DNA of 64,000 bases from Rhynchopus sp. YZ270_cl-10 (taxonomy: Eukaryota > Euglenozoa > Diplonemea > Diplonemida > Diplonemidae), in the NCBI GenBank assembly GCA_964035575.1, contig OZ037917.1, forward strand, positions 434,001 through 498,000, in the 5' to 3' direction. Position 1 is the stretch's first letter. Each line of letters begins with the position of its first letter. Below are positions 29,483-41,108 of the stretch, piece after piece. Made by a program: the position numbers and the translations under genes. The notes beneath the pieces were generated by a model. It did not search any database, was not told the DNA's origin, and saw only the letters and a program-made list of their open reading frames with translations.

Positions 29483-31105
29483 TTACACAATCGCCACTGT
29501 TGGGGTGTAAAGCCGCGCTGTGTTGTAGTTGAGCTGGACGGTCAACGCGGCAGAGTCGTTGGCCCCCTTGTAGCGTCCGTTGTGCAGGTTGAACCCAAGC
29601 ATGAGCATGTCACCTGCGGCGATGTCTCTGCAGGCTGCGTGGAAGGTGAGTGGTGGAAGCGCGAATGCGTCCCCTGCCTTGTGTCCAGCCCAGACGTCCA
29701 GCGGTCCGTGAGACATCAACGCTGCCTCCTGCTTGTGCTCTGAGGACGCAGGCTTCACCGACCACAGATACCCATTCACCTGGAACCTTTCTGTATTCGT
29801 CGTTGCCAGAAGCCCTGTAATGTTGAAGTTCCCGCAGAACCTAGTCTTCTCTGCCAGCGGTGCTGTCAAAAAGGCAATCTCGTAGTCAGGGTTGAGCCGC
29901 GCAATGTTGATCGTCTTCAGCACCTTCGGAGCCTCGGCGGGTGTGACAAAGTCGAGCCCGCAGTTCATCTCTGTTTCATTCGTGTATTTGATGGCATCCA
30001 CCGCACTGTCAACAGGGGTGTGGGCGAGCACACCGTACTTCTTCTCTGTTGTGTTGCTGCGGCTTGACATTCTGTACGAAAGCACCTGGTAGTTCTCAGA
30101 GGCCTCCTTTGGGGGCCATGTCGTGTAGTTCGCGTATTTAATTTCCTCCGATATGATCACCTTATCGGAAAGCTCGATCTGCACGAGAGGGCCGGTCTCG
30201 ACGCCGTTGTGGACTCCCTTGAGGAAGCGGTCCAACCACATGTACGTGGTGGACCAAATCTGGTTGGAGTATTTGATGACACCCGCCATCCCCTTGGATT
30301 CTGCTGTACCGTGGGAGCCTTGGTTGAGGAAGAGGCGTTTGGGGCCGGTCAGCTTCTCCCAGTAGCCGAGCTGGAAGTTGGAGTGGAAGAGGTTGTCCTC
30401 AAACTGGTGCGACATAAGAACGTTCTTTGGCTGCGCGGTCATCTGGTCGAGGTACGTCCTTGGCGAGCGCACGTCGGCCCAGGCAATCGTTTCGTTGATG
30501 TTCTTGTAGTGCATCATGTTGTCGAGCATCTCCTTCAGCACCTCCGGCTCGCGTCCAGTTGCCTTCCCCGCCTCGATCAGGAGGTAGTTCCAGAAGAGGG
30601 ACGGTGCGGTGTTCCACCACAGCGAGTCTACCAGCGACGCCCAGCCGGAGAAGGCAAAGATTGTCGATACGCGGCTGTCCACAGACCCGCTGATCAGCGA
30701 GATCCCCGCACCGTACGAGATGCCTCCTGTTGCGATGGCGGAGGTGTTCAGCTTGTCACCCCAGTATGCAAGCGCCCAGGTGATCACCTCAGCGTGGTCC
30801 TTAATGTCGTCGGGGCCTGCCGTCCCAATCTGACCTCCGCTGGTCCACCAGCCGCGTGCAGCGTACTCAACAGTGATGTACTCACGCTCGGCAATCTTAT
30901 CCGAGGGGTATTGGTACTCTGTGCTCGAGAGCGCCCAGGAGTTGATCATGACAACAAGCGGAAGCGGCTTCGTAATCTCCTTGGGTGCGTACGAATTCGC
31001 CTCGAGCTCCACCCCATCAAAGGAGGTGATGCGATGCCATTTCTTATGAATCGCACCCTGAGCCACGCCCGCAAAGGCCAGCAATGTCAGCAATGTTTTT
31101 GTCAT
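29483..31105 (-). CDS. Secreted alpha/beta hydrolase, S15/CocE type (H6)
   Basis: 540 residues. The signal peptide is MTKTLLTLLAFAGVAQG. The nucleophile elbow is GGISYGAG, the acid segment is SHQFEDNLFHS and the base segment is QGSHGTAES. In place of the SDHHDPLIPG segment of the other five it has SDKVIISEE, and it shows no converted block, so it is the most independent member. The C-terminal domain also replaces the KNFFGATKA motif with a SSEHKQEA stretch. The ATG is 14 nt after a TATATCAG acceptor-like site. Farthest upstream copy of the array. Confidence 0.85.
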   Translation of the reverse strand: MTKTLLTLLAFAGVAQGAIHKKWHRITSFDGVELEANSYAPKEITKPLPLVVMINSWALSSTEYQYPSDKIAEREYITVEYAARGWWTSGGQIGTAGPDDIKDHAEVITWALAYWGDKLNTSAIATGGISYGAGISLISGSVDSRVSTIFAFSGWASLVDSLWWNTAPSLFWNYLLIEAGKATGREPEVLKEMLDNMMHYKNINETIAWADVRSPRTYLDQMTAQPKNVLMSHQFEDNLFHSNFQLGYWEKLTGPKRLFLNQGSHGTAESKGMAGVIKYSNQIWSTTYMWLDRFLKGVHNGVETGPLVQIELSDKVIISEEIKYANYTTWPPKEASENYQVLSYRMSSRSNTTEKKYGVLAHTPVDSAVDAIKYTNETEMNCGLDFVTPAEAPKVLKTINIARLNPDYEIAFLTAPLAEKTRFCGNFNITGLLATTNTERFQVNGYLWSVKPASSEHKQEAALMSHGPLDVWAGHKAGDAFALPPLTFHAACRDIAAGDMLMLGFNLHNGRYKGANDSAALTVQLNYNTARLYTPTVAIV

Positions 31106-31838
31106 ATTTTATTTTTCTCCTGATATAGGAAAATGCAGGGTTTTTGGGTAGGTTATGGGGACAAAAATAGCTTTTTTTTTTTTGAAATTCAAGCATTTCT
31201 GGTGTGTCCCGCTTCAAAAAAGAAAAAAATGGCCTTATTATTATGGGGAATAATTTTGACACCAAAAATAAAATACTGTCCCCTAATCAGGCGGGATTGT
31301 CCACCAACTTCGCTTTAAACAAAAATTTCAAGAAAAAAAAATGGTGAGAACTTAAGCTCCATGCGCTTAGTCACCAAAAAAACGAGAGCTGAAGAAGCAG
31401 GAAAGAATAGAACGGTGCGTGCACCTCGTACTGAGAAAGACGGATGGGGGGTGTGAGGGTGTATGTATTGAAAGGCATTCTTCAAAAAAACAACCTCAAT
31501 TCCAGATAAAAATGTTGTAACGGATGGGCCACGTTGCCTAAAAAAAAACTACTAAAAAGCCCATTGGAGCCGGGGCACGGAAGAGGGTAGGGAAAAAGGG
31601 GGTCGGGGAAAAGGTTGCGTGCACATAGAATATGCAGGACGCAAGACCGTCCCCTATCTGCGTAACAAAGAAAAGTGAAGTTCTTTCGTGCAGACAACTT
31701 CAAGGAAATAAAACAAGGGGGGAAAGGCAACACTAAATCTACCCCAAGGTTCCACAGAACGCTCAGAACCCCAAAAAAAAACCCCCCCAAAACCCCCTTT
31801 AATGCAGTTTCCTGAACAGTAGGGTGCCTATAAAATAT
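31106..31838. other. Intergenic spacer
   Basis: No gene seen. One family A hairpin at 31342-31375, a GTGCGTGCACC stretch at about 31410 and G-rich or A-rich runs. Confidence 0.4.
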
Positions 31839-33964
31839 CTATTTCAACGCGCGTAGGATAGACGCAAGCTCGTCTTCTATTTTAGATTGCAGGCCAAGCA
31901 TCAGCTCATGTTGCACGGTGAGTTTGTCATCTAAGGATTTGAGGTATTTCTTGGTGACAACCATTTTCTCTTCAAGCACAGGGTCGGTACTGGGTAGAAC
32001 CGCGCCTTTAACATCAAACCGCGCTCGTCTGAAGTCCTTTACTGCACCGTACACTCTGTTCGCCTTGTGGCTCACGCGGCCTACACGGATGGATCGTCGT
32101 GATCGTATGTACGTCCGAAAGGCACATTGGATAAGACGTGCTGCCGCTTGTCGATATGCTTCAGACGTCCGTCTTACCTGTAGGTACTCCACAACGTAGC
32201 GTTGAATTTTGGTAGGGACCAGCTTGTTGGTCAGCACCCCAGAGAAGATGGTGGTAATGATGACACCACTCACACCAAGCAGCACAGTCAGCAACCGCCC
32301 CGGCACCGTGGACGGCACAAAGTCACCAAACCCGATGGTTGTGAATGTGATGAACGAAAACCACATCACGTTCTCAAGCCGCCCGAAGGCGTTCCGCTGC
32401 TCGTCGCGCTCGACCAAGAATATCATGAATGAGAATACCATAATGACGGCGAAGAAGGAGCCACTCAGGACCAACGTGGTTCTGGAGTAGAAAAGCATTT
32501 TGAGGGTGAGGTTCATTTTGATGCGGAGGTTCATTGTTTGGAAGTCGCGGTTAGAGTTGATGATTTCTATTCTAAGTTTGTAGGCACGTGAGAAGGTGTG
32601 CAGAGCTCGCACGAAGAGATACAGACGGAGGAACATAAAGATCTGGCACAACGTGAACAGTGTATACGCCAGATCTTGCATCAAAAAGATCGGATGCACG
32701 ATATGCGCCAGAATCTCAAGCGTGAACGACGCCCTCAGCCACGAGCTCTTCCAGAAGCTATAACTCCCCTTTATCGACAGCGGTGATGTATCCAGCGTAT
32801 CGTCATCGATGTCTGTATGCCCCATCCACTCCCTTCTCTTATTCAAAAGCAGCAGCCGATAGAACTGCACAATCAGCAAAATCGTGACCAACGTTGTCAG
32901 TGTGCAGACAATCTGCAGGCACAGCATGATTGTTTTGATTGTTGGGTTCGCATTTTTCCATCGTGTGTCTGTACGGAACTCACCGGTGTACCTTTATGTG
33001 TAATATGTAGGGTGGTATGTAGGGCAAAGGGGCATACCATGTAACGCAGGCTCCCACAATCATGGACACAAGTCCTGTCATCGAGAAGAAGATGATGTGG
33101 ATAGTCTTCGCACGCATCAGTGAATCGTACGCCTGAGGTGAAGGTTGAGAAAAGCAGCTAAAGAAAGTAACAAACCTTGTCCTCCCTCTCGTGGCCCACC
33201 TTTCGCCGCAGCATCTTGCCAACGCGGTTCAGCACCGCAACACGGTCTGCGATGTTTCTTTCTGTGTTTGGTGAGGAGTTGCAATTCTGACGTTGCTTTC
33301 AAAAATATTTACGGCACATACCCAACTGTGCATCCGACAACGGGTACTGCCGCACACTCACCGCGGAGCTCCCCCCTGCCACCGACGGCGGCTGCAGGGG
33401 CTGCTGCTGCCGCATACCCCCCACACCCCCCGCCACACCACCCCCTCTCGGCAGCGACGTCTGCAAACTCCGCACCGAACCACCACGCTGGCTGCCGTTC
33501 TGACTTGCGTTTTGGTAGCTCAGCGCGCTGGGGGCCTGGCGGAGCGAATAATTCTGAGGCGCCTCCGACACCACGGGGGAGGTGGCGTACTCACGCGGGA
33601 ACTGCCCCTGCCCCTGCCCCTGCCCTCCTCCACTTCCCTGCGCCCCTTGCCCATTGGGGAACTGCCCCTGCGGAAACTGCCCCTGCGGCTGCTGCACAAG
33701 GTTCGCACTCTGCCTGCGCTGCACTGTCAACGGCTGAGAATTTGCGTGCTCAGGGTTATACCTCCTGGGAGCCCCTCTTCCAACAGGCGACACCGGTTGT
33801 GACCGTACCTGACCCCCTTCGTAGTGAGTGACACCCCCCGTAGGCGACCCATTGAACACATCCTTGCGTCTGTGCACTGCAGGAGGAGACGCTCTCCGCA
33901 TCGACACCGGCACTGCCTCATCAGGGATCAGATGCACCCCTGCCGCACCCTCATGGGACGCCAT
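31839..33964 (-). CDS. SK-like calcium-activated potassium channel
   Basis: Four exons: 33964-33322, 33261-33176, 33132-33038 and 32991-31839, giving 658 residues. Introns are 60, 43 and 46 bp with GTATG or GTTTG donors and CAG/AAG acceptors; all joins keep frame. Residues 1-214 are Gln/Gly/Pro-rich and disordered. Six membrane segments follow from about residue 253 on. The selectivity filter is TIGFGD (about 493-498) in an FITFTTIGFGDFVPST context close to the SK family (FLSIGYGDMVPHT). The last segment is followed by a long helix with an IQ-like stretch, AARLIQCAFRTYIRSRR (about 555-572), in the place where SK channels bind calmodulin, and by a short coiled coil at the end. It should let K+ out of the cell or an organelle in response to calcium. 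No S4-like row of arginines was seen. Confidence 0.85.
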
Positions 33965-34130
33965 CTATGGGTTATATGACGAATCCTCCACCTCCTCAGG
34001 GCAGAATAGAATAGCGTTTCCCCCAGCAGAAGAAATTTCCTTTTTATATAATTCGAGTTTTTTTTTTTTGGAGAAATCCTCTGATGGCAATCTCCTGGGT
34101 TGGATCCAAAAAAATGGGGATTGTTGGGAT

Positions 34131-34175
<45 letters not shown>

Positions 34176-35428
34176 GTGAAATTATTGTGTCTATGGTTGG
34201 TTTTGTGTAAGGACGGTTAAGTTGTGGGGTGATTTTTGTCCCTTTTTTTCTGTGGGGGTTTTTTGATATGTTTGAAAAAAAAAGACAACAGAGGTGTGGA
34301 TAAAGGTAGATTTTGCCTCTTTTTTTTGTTGAGCAAAGCGGTCAAATAAAAGTGAAGAAAATAAGTGAGACACAAACGAACCAATAGAAAAGAAAAAAAA
34401 GGGATTCCGTCCAGACGAACCGACGGAGGGGGAGTGAGGAGGGGATGGGGTATCTTTTTTTTGAAGAAAAAATGGTCCGTTTTTAAGCAGGAATGGTTTT
34501 AATTCCCAATATTGAAAAAAAAAAAAAAGGTGAAAAACATAATAATTGGTAAGATGAACCTCGGGCCTTTCGTGTTTTAGAAGGAAAAAAAAACACAGAT
34601 AAAAGTAAAGAACAGTTAGTCCTTTGAATTTCTGATCTCTTTTTTTTGCTGTCACAATGATAACGAATACACAACAAAAAAACTACAAAAAAAAAGTGAA
34701 GTCGATAGTGCACAACGCCTCTTGAGACACAGAGGCAGGCACCACAAAGAGAAAATGGGTAACCCTATAAAGCGCCTACGCAGTGTGCTTGGTCACCCTT
34801 TTGAAGTGAAGATTGATAAAAAAAAAAAACACATCTTTTTGCGTCGAAGGTGCATAAAAAAGGAGACGTGAAAGAGATGAAAACCAAAAAACCCCCCCCA
34901 TGGCAGTTATCTAAAATATGTGGCAAAATACGTAGCAATACGTAATAATACGTTATACGTGGCTTACCCCCTCCACGCATTACGTATTAATACGAATTCG
35001 TATTAATACGTAGCAGTACGTATTGTAGATCACTGCCCCCATGGACCCCCCCTAACCCCCGTTCTTTCGCATTCCACATCCTTTTTTTTGTGTGGCTTCA
35101 ATGACTCACCTTTTTCCCACAGAGATGTGTGTCTGCCGTTAATGTTGAGGGTCACCTTTTTTTTAAGCTTTTTTGTTTTGGCTAGGATGCTTTCAAAAAA
35201 ATAAAACACGTCCCCCTCCCCATATTCCCCCATTATGAATAAACTTGGTTGTATTGGTGTGGACTCCCGAGGATGAGCTTTACTATACTTGCCGCATTTT
35301 TTTTCCTGTTTTTTTAGGCATTCAACCCACTAAGCACCTAGGATAACTAATGCATTTTCAAAAAAAAAAATGAACTATTTTTTTTCTGATAAATGATCAG
35401 GCACCAAGTGGTTTACCCCGTCATCTCT
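33965..35428. other. Intergenic spacer with palindromes
   Basis: No gene. It holds a (GA)n tract (34133-34166), family A-like hairpins (34550, 34757), family B (34695-34744) and the TACGTA-rich palindrome (34911-35026). Confidence 0.5.
34911..35026. repeat. TACGTA-rich inverted repeat
   Basis: The right half contains a 32 bp perfect palindrome centred on GAATTC (TACGTATTAATACGAATTC read from the left). The outer arms ATCTAAAATATG and its diverged complement CGTATTGTAGAT enclose many TACGT steps. Confidence 0.7.
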
Positions 35429-38400
35429 TCAGTTATGCCCCGCATGCGCGAGGGCAGCCTTGAGCTCGGGGAGAACGGTTTGTGCGAGGGACATGGTGAA
35501 GCCGATGGAGACGGGGAGGATGAGGCCGTCTTCGTTCAGGACTGCGGTGGAGGCGCGCGCAAGCTCTTCGGGGGTGATGACACGCTTGCCGGCAGCATCT
35601 GATGGTGTCTCCACTCCCCCCACCTCTGCACCTTCCCCCGAAGACTCCGCCTCTGTGGGAGCTGCCTCAGCTGTCTCCACTGCCTCTGCTGGTGGCCCGG
35701 TGTGTACGTCCTCCTGCTCCTGCTCCTGCTCCTCGGCATCCTCCAATGCAAGCCTCCGCTCACCCTCAGCCACGTACCGTTCAGCCCGCTCCACAGTACC
35801 CCGCCACTCCCGCGCAACAAACTTCTTAATCTCCTTCGCAAGGTGCAACGGTGGGTGACGAATGAGTCGTGTCAGATACCGCAGCGACAGGAGGTACACC
35901 TGAAGGGGGGATGGGTTATAGGGGTGGAAAAAAAGGGGGAGCACTGTGTGTACATACCTGCTCGTTGTAGGCTTTGCTGTTCTGCCTCCCTTCCGCAGTG
36001 CCGAGGTGGTTGTGGTAACCTGTATTCAAATTGAATTTTTTTTTCCCCACATCACGATTTGCAAAATGCCTTGCACATACCCGCTTCGTTGTAGTACGGC
36101 TCCTTCGTGAGCACCAGACCCTGGATGGATATGAGCACCTGCAAGAAGACGATGTAGACGTTTTTGAAGGCAACAACATCATACCTGCAGGAGAGTGGAC
36201 TCTGGCCTCCACTCTTCACACGTCTGCTGTCCGTCCCAGGTACCAAGAAGCGATACTGATTAAAAAAAAAGAAGTTAAAATCAAACACATCCACCGCAAA
36301 GAAGGGTCACATACGACAAATGTAGCCATCAGCGTAGAGATTGGGGTTCATGCGATAACCAAAGGTGTGGCACTTTGCCTTTGGGGGCTGCATTGGGAAT
36401 GTGGGAGGGAGCTGCAGGTAGAAGACGTACGGGCAGTTCTTATACGGTGTGTAGTCTGGACCGTCGATGAGGGCGAGGAGGAGGTGTGGCTGGGTCTCGC
36501 TTGCTACAACCTGTGTGGGGGTGAGTGGAAGTAGGAGAAGTGGAGGAGAAAGCAAACCCCGTGGAAAAGGGTGGTTAAATGTGGACAGTGATGTTGATCA
36601 CAAAGTGGGAGGGGGGTAAAGTGGCATACCTTAATGCCCGGTGGGAGCGAGCGGTGGAAGCTCTTCCACTCACTCTTGACCCGACGCATGTTCACCGCAT
36701 CCGCTGCCTGCGCGAGGTACAGATGGTCTGTGAACTCATTGATCACCTGGAAGGGGCATTCGCCGTCCTCGTCATCGTCCTCTTCTTCTTCCTCCTCCTC
36801 CTTCTTCTCCTCGGGTTCTACGGCAGTCACTTCTTTGGTAATGTTTGTGGTTGCCTCTTCAGTGGGGGTGGGCTCAGGTTCGGGTTCGGGTTCAGGTTCA
36901 GGCTTGACCTCGACTTTGACCTTGACTTCTGTATCCTCTGTTTCGTTGGTAGGTTCTGCTGTAGTTGCCTCAGTGGTCTCTGCTGCCTCCAGTGCAGGTG
37001 CCTCGTCGCCTTCTTCGTCCTCTTCGTCTTCCTCTTCGTATTCCTCCTCCATGTCGGAGTAGTCGATGAAGATGCAGTCCGCAATGTCGACGTCGTCTTC
37101 ATAGAAGGATTTGTCCCATTCGTACCATTTGACGGTGAGCTTTGCGCCTTCGGAGACTTTAGTGACGACGCCAGCGAGGACGTAGTCGGCGGGGGTGAGG
37201 AAGGTGGTCCTGTCCTCGTCGCCGTGGAGGGGTGGTGCGTGCGCAGGGTCCAGCGAGGCTGCGAGCAGCTGTGCGTCTGAGGAGAGCATGCCGTACCTGC
37301 CCTCGCCCTCCCGGTCCGCAGCGATTGCCGCTGCCGACGCCTCGCCCGCAGACGTCCATGCAGCAGCCTCCATCTGCTTCGCGGCTGCCGACGCAGACTG
37401 CCGCATAGCGTCGTGCAGCTGCTCCACCAGCGTCGCTGCCTCGTCCGCCGCAACGCCCATCTGCGCGCCTCTCTCCCTCGCAGTGTCTGCAGGGTCCACC
37501 AGGTTCATCGCACCGTTCGTTGGTTCGTACACACTGACATCAAGCGTCGTGCTCCCCATAGTGGACAGCGTTTGCGCCAAGGATGCGGCAGCGTGCGACT
37601 CAGTCGGCTCATCCGCTTCATCCATCGTCACCCAATCGATGTGAGCAACCCTCGTCGCAGTGTTGACACGCTTGACGACACCGAGGACACCGCCTGGTGG
37701 GGTAGGTTTTGGGGTTTGTCCGTTTTTGCGTTCTTCGTCTGCGACGGTGGAGAAGGGGGTCACGCGGACGTGGACACCCCCGCAGGTGATGAGCTGCATG
37801 ACGGTGAGCGGGGCAGGCGCCTCGGCACCGTTGCTATACCGTGCGGTGTGCGCCGCCTGGGCTGCCTCCATGCCCTTCACGAGGGAGGACTCTGGCGAGG
37901 GTGTGTCACTCATGACCTTGATGAGGCCGCACGCACGACACACCAAACCACACGCATTCAACAATGTACACCGCGAGCACACCCACGGCCGCACTGCAGG
38001 CCGTGGCGCCCCTTTGTACGCACCCTCCGCATGACCATGCCTGCGTAGGCGCCACTTCCGTTCCGTTTCATGGCTCCTCGGACACCACATCACCAAATCC
38101 CCCACACCAAAGTCACTGCCATTCCACGCCCCTTCAACATCGTAACAAGAATGTGCCGCATTCGTTCGCTTCTCTGGGTTGTCTCTGAGGTACCCCAGCA
38201 CGCTGACAGCGGAGGGTGTCACAAAGTCAAACGGGAAGTGGTCAAACGCCTGCGTATGGAGGAGGGTGAAGACATCCTTTGCGGGTATCCAATCGCTGAT
38301 GGTTCCATCCTGCCACTGCACCTTCACACGCCGTTCTGTTCCGATCACGAGAACGGTACGCTGCCTTTCCGCTTCCAGAAGCTGCTGGACCGGACGTTGC

Positions 38401-39977
38401 CCGATCAACTTACGGTATTCTGAGGCACGACGCTGGGCCAATTCGAACACAGAATTATATTTCTCCACCTCCTCCCTGCCAAGCAGGATACCCGACCCCG
38501 GAACCGACGGGTACAACCTTGCCGATGATTCCGGCGTTTCCTGCGGCCGTGATACATCTACGACTGCATCATTTGACTCAAACGCTTCATTTAACACTTG
38601 TTGCGACACGATTCCTACATCTCCAAACTGACAGGACCCATGCAAATAGCACGTCAACGGATGCGTCAACGCCGGGTGAATCCCAAACCGCAGCGTCTCA
38701 TCCTCGTCCTCCGCCCCCTCAAACGCATGCTCGTCCATTTCCTCTGCACGCCGCCTCCGCTGCTCCCGTTTGCTCAACGGTGCGTCCACCTCCTCCTCCT
38801 CCTCTTCCTCATCGTATTCCTCTTCCTCCTCCCCCTCCTCACCTTCACCCTCCGTCACTTCCTTCTTCTTATTAAAAGAACGTTCCTGTGCAAGCATATC
38901 CCGCATCGCCTTTAGTCTGAGGTGCTGTTTGTTTGCGGCCAGCTCCTCTAAAAGGGGTTCCGGAGCAACAAGAAGATTTGCCTGAAGCATGTAGGGGACA
39001 ACGCGGAGGACGACGCCTCGTTTGTGGGAGGGGCGGTTTTTGCCGCGGAGGTAGATGGCGTGCTGTTTGAAGAAGCGTGGTGCGGTGAGGTTCTGCGAAG
39101 GATAGAAAATGTCGATTGTTGAAGAAAAGCGCGCTGCGTGGTCAGCGTCCGCCCCATCCTTGAAGGCTTCGTCCATGAACGTTTCGATCGTGCTGAAGAA
39201 CACTACGCACACCGACGCATCCTGCGGAAAATGAATCACCAAGTCGAAATGCGCGCCCTGATGGCAACACAACGCTAATCTCGACAAATCTGCCGGACCC
39301 CCACCATCTATCCTTGACTTAATCTTTTGCAGTCGCTCCAACGGTGTCTTCCCATCTGTCAAATCCTTCAACACATCAAGCCTTGCGGTAAAAGCCCCGG
39401 TAGACCTCGGATGCAGTTTCGAGAGTTGCGACGAATGGATTTTCGCAGCTTTTGCAACCCCAGGGAGCTTTACCGTGAGGTGCAGATCGCTGTCACAAAT
39501 GATGCCTTGACGGAGAGAGTTGAAACCATCCTTTTTCTTGCCTTTTTCCTTCTCCTTTTCGGCCTCGGTAGGGTAAGGGCAGACTGCAGAGGAACGGCAA
39601 AAGGTGCGGTCCAGAACCTCAAGATGTTCTATTTTGACGACTCGGATGCATGCGTCGTCTCGACTCATCTTCTCGGGGGGTGCTATGCCCTCCACGTTGT
39701 AAGCATTGAACTTCGCGGTCGAAGGGATGAACCACACCTTCGCGTTGCCCTCGGGAACAGAGTCATCCAAAAACTCGCCGTCGTCCTGCCCCGCAACCCG
39801 GATCACCACCCCCAACGGCGGCGGCGACAAATCGACCCCAGTGATGGATTTGTTCACCTGCTCCTCAAAACACCGCACCACGTCGTCCAGCTGCACGCTG
39901 TTCTGGTAGGCCTGCGTCGCCACAGAGGTCGACAAGTTCTTCGGGTCATCCCGGTCATCATAAACTCTGTGTGTCAT
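35429..39977 (-). CDS. UBE2O: UBE2O-type ubiquitin-conjugating enzyme (E2/E3 hybrid)
   Basis: Six exons: 39977-36630, 36510-36315, 36255-36185, 36138-36081, 36019-35958 and 35899-35429, giving 1401 residues, near the size of animal UBE2O. The first 1116 residues hold the large UBE2O-type region with two very acidic tracts and a RanBP2-like zinc finger, WVCSRCTLLN...CRACG (about 664-683). The UBC domain follows: PPTFPMQPPKAKCHT, NPNLYADGYIC with active-site Cys1181, LSLLGTW, then LVLTKEPYYNEAGYHNH. The catalytic Cys codon is the last full codon of exon 2. All introns begin GTATG and end in CAG, 46-119 bp. UBE2O ubiquitinates substrates without a separate E3, for example unassembled ribosomal proteins. 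A uORF (ATG at 40001) overlaps the main start by ATGA, unless splicing occurs at CCCAG directly before the start. Confidence 0.88.
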
Positions 39978-41108
39978 CTGGGCACGGTTCTATTCATGCC
40001 GGATGTTTCTGTAGGGGGGATATGGTGAAAGGGTGAAAGGGAGGAGAAAAAAATGGCTTAAAATACAGAAGAGGAAAGGTGAGGGGAACGACGGTAGGCT
40101 TTTTTTTTCTTTTCATTTCTACCATCCAAAAGCGCTTTAAAGAAAAGAGCAAGAATCCTACAAAAAGCAAAATAAAATAGTTGTTTATTGTGCCAAACCC
40201 TAACCCAAAAAGGCAAAAGGCACTAAGAGAACCCGAATCACACCAAATTATGAGTAGCTCTAATTTCTCATAATTCTGTTTCCTCTTTCGACTCTGTCAA
40301 AAAAATTTTTCTTTTGATTGAAGGGGGTTTGTTTACTTCAATCAATGAGCGGAATTGCTTTCCCTTCTGGCACCAGAAAATTTTGACAAAAAGGTGAAAT
40401 ACAAAATCCTCTCATAAACAGTGTACCTTGGTACGTGACCGGGTGGACCCCAGGTCCTACATCCCTTTTCTTCGCTACATCTGCGCAAGAAAAAACAAAG
40501 GGGGTAAAACCCCTCTGGGGAGAGGACGGTCACGGTGCTGACTTGCACATCACTCTTCCAAGTTATAAGGGGGCTTCCGTTCCCTTTTGCGCGACTCAAG
40601 AGCAGTATGCAATAGAGTGAAAAACGTTGTGCGAGTTGGGGGGGAAAAAAATAGACCTTTTTTTTTTTGAATCAGTGAGGAGTCCTTTTTCATACTTAGT
40701 TTGTGTTTGGGTGGTGGGGTGCTCGAAGAATTTTTTTTTTGAATATGTGTCATGCCTTCATTTCGTCTTTAAATTGAACAAGGTAAGGGCGTGTACACAC
40801 CTATTTCAAAAAATAAAAAATTGGTAAAAAAAAAAGCGGTCCCCAGATAGATAAAAGACACGTTGGAGGTGATGGCCTTTCCCAAAAAAAATATATCAAG
40901 GGGGGCACACCATATTTGAACAAAACAAAAAAGGGGGGGCTAGATTGCATTTCTTTTTCATTTTCTCCGTATAAGCCAACGCTGTGCCCAGGCACAAAAA
41001 CCCTATCCCCTCATCCTTTGTTTATGACATAGCCGTCCGACTATGTCAGTCTCGCTCCCCATTCTTTTCAATAACCCCGTGCTTTTTTTTCTCTTTTCAT
41101 TTTCACCC
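39978..41108. other. Intergenic spacer
   Basis: No gene. A diverged long family E element at 40391-40485, a hairpin near 40313-40345 (GATTGAA with TTCAATC), and A/T runs. Confidence 0.45.

Noticed and set aside
40185-40215. Telomere-like CCCTAACCC
   Set aside because: A single occurrence inside ordinary spacer, no repeat.
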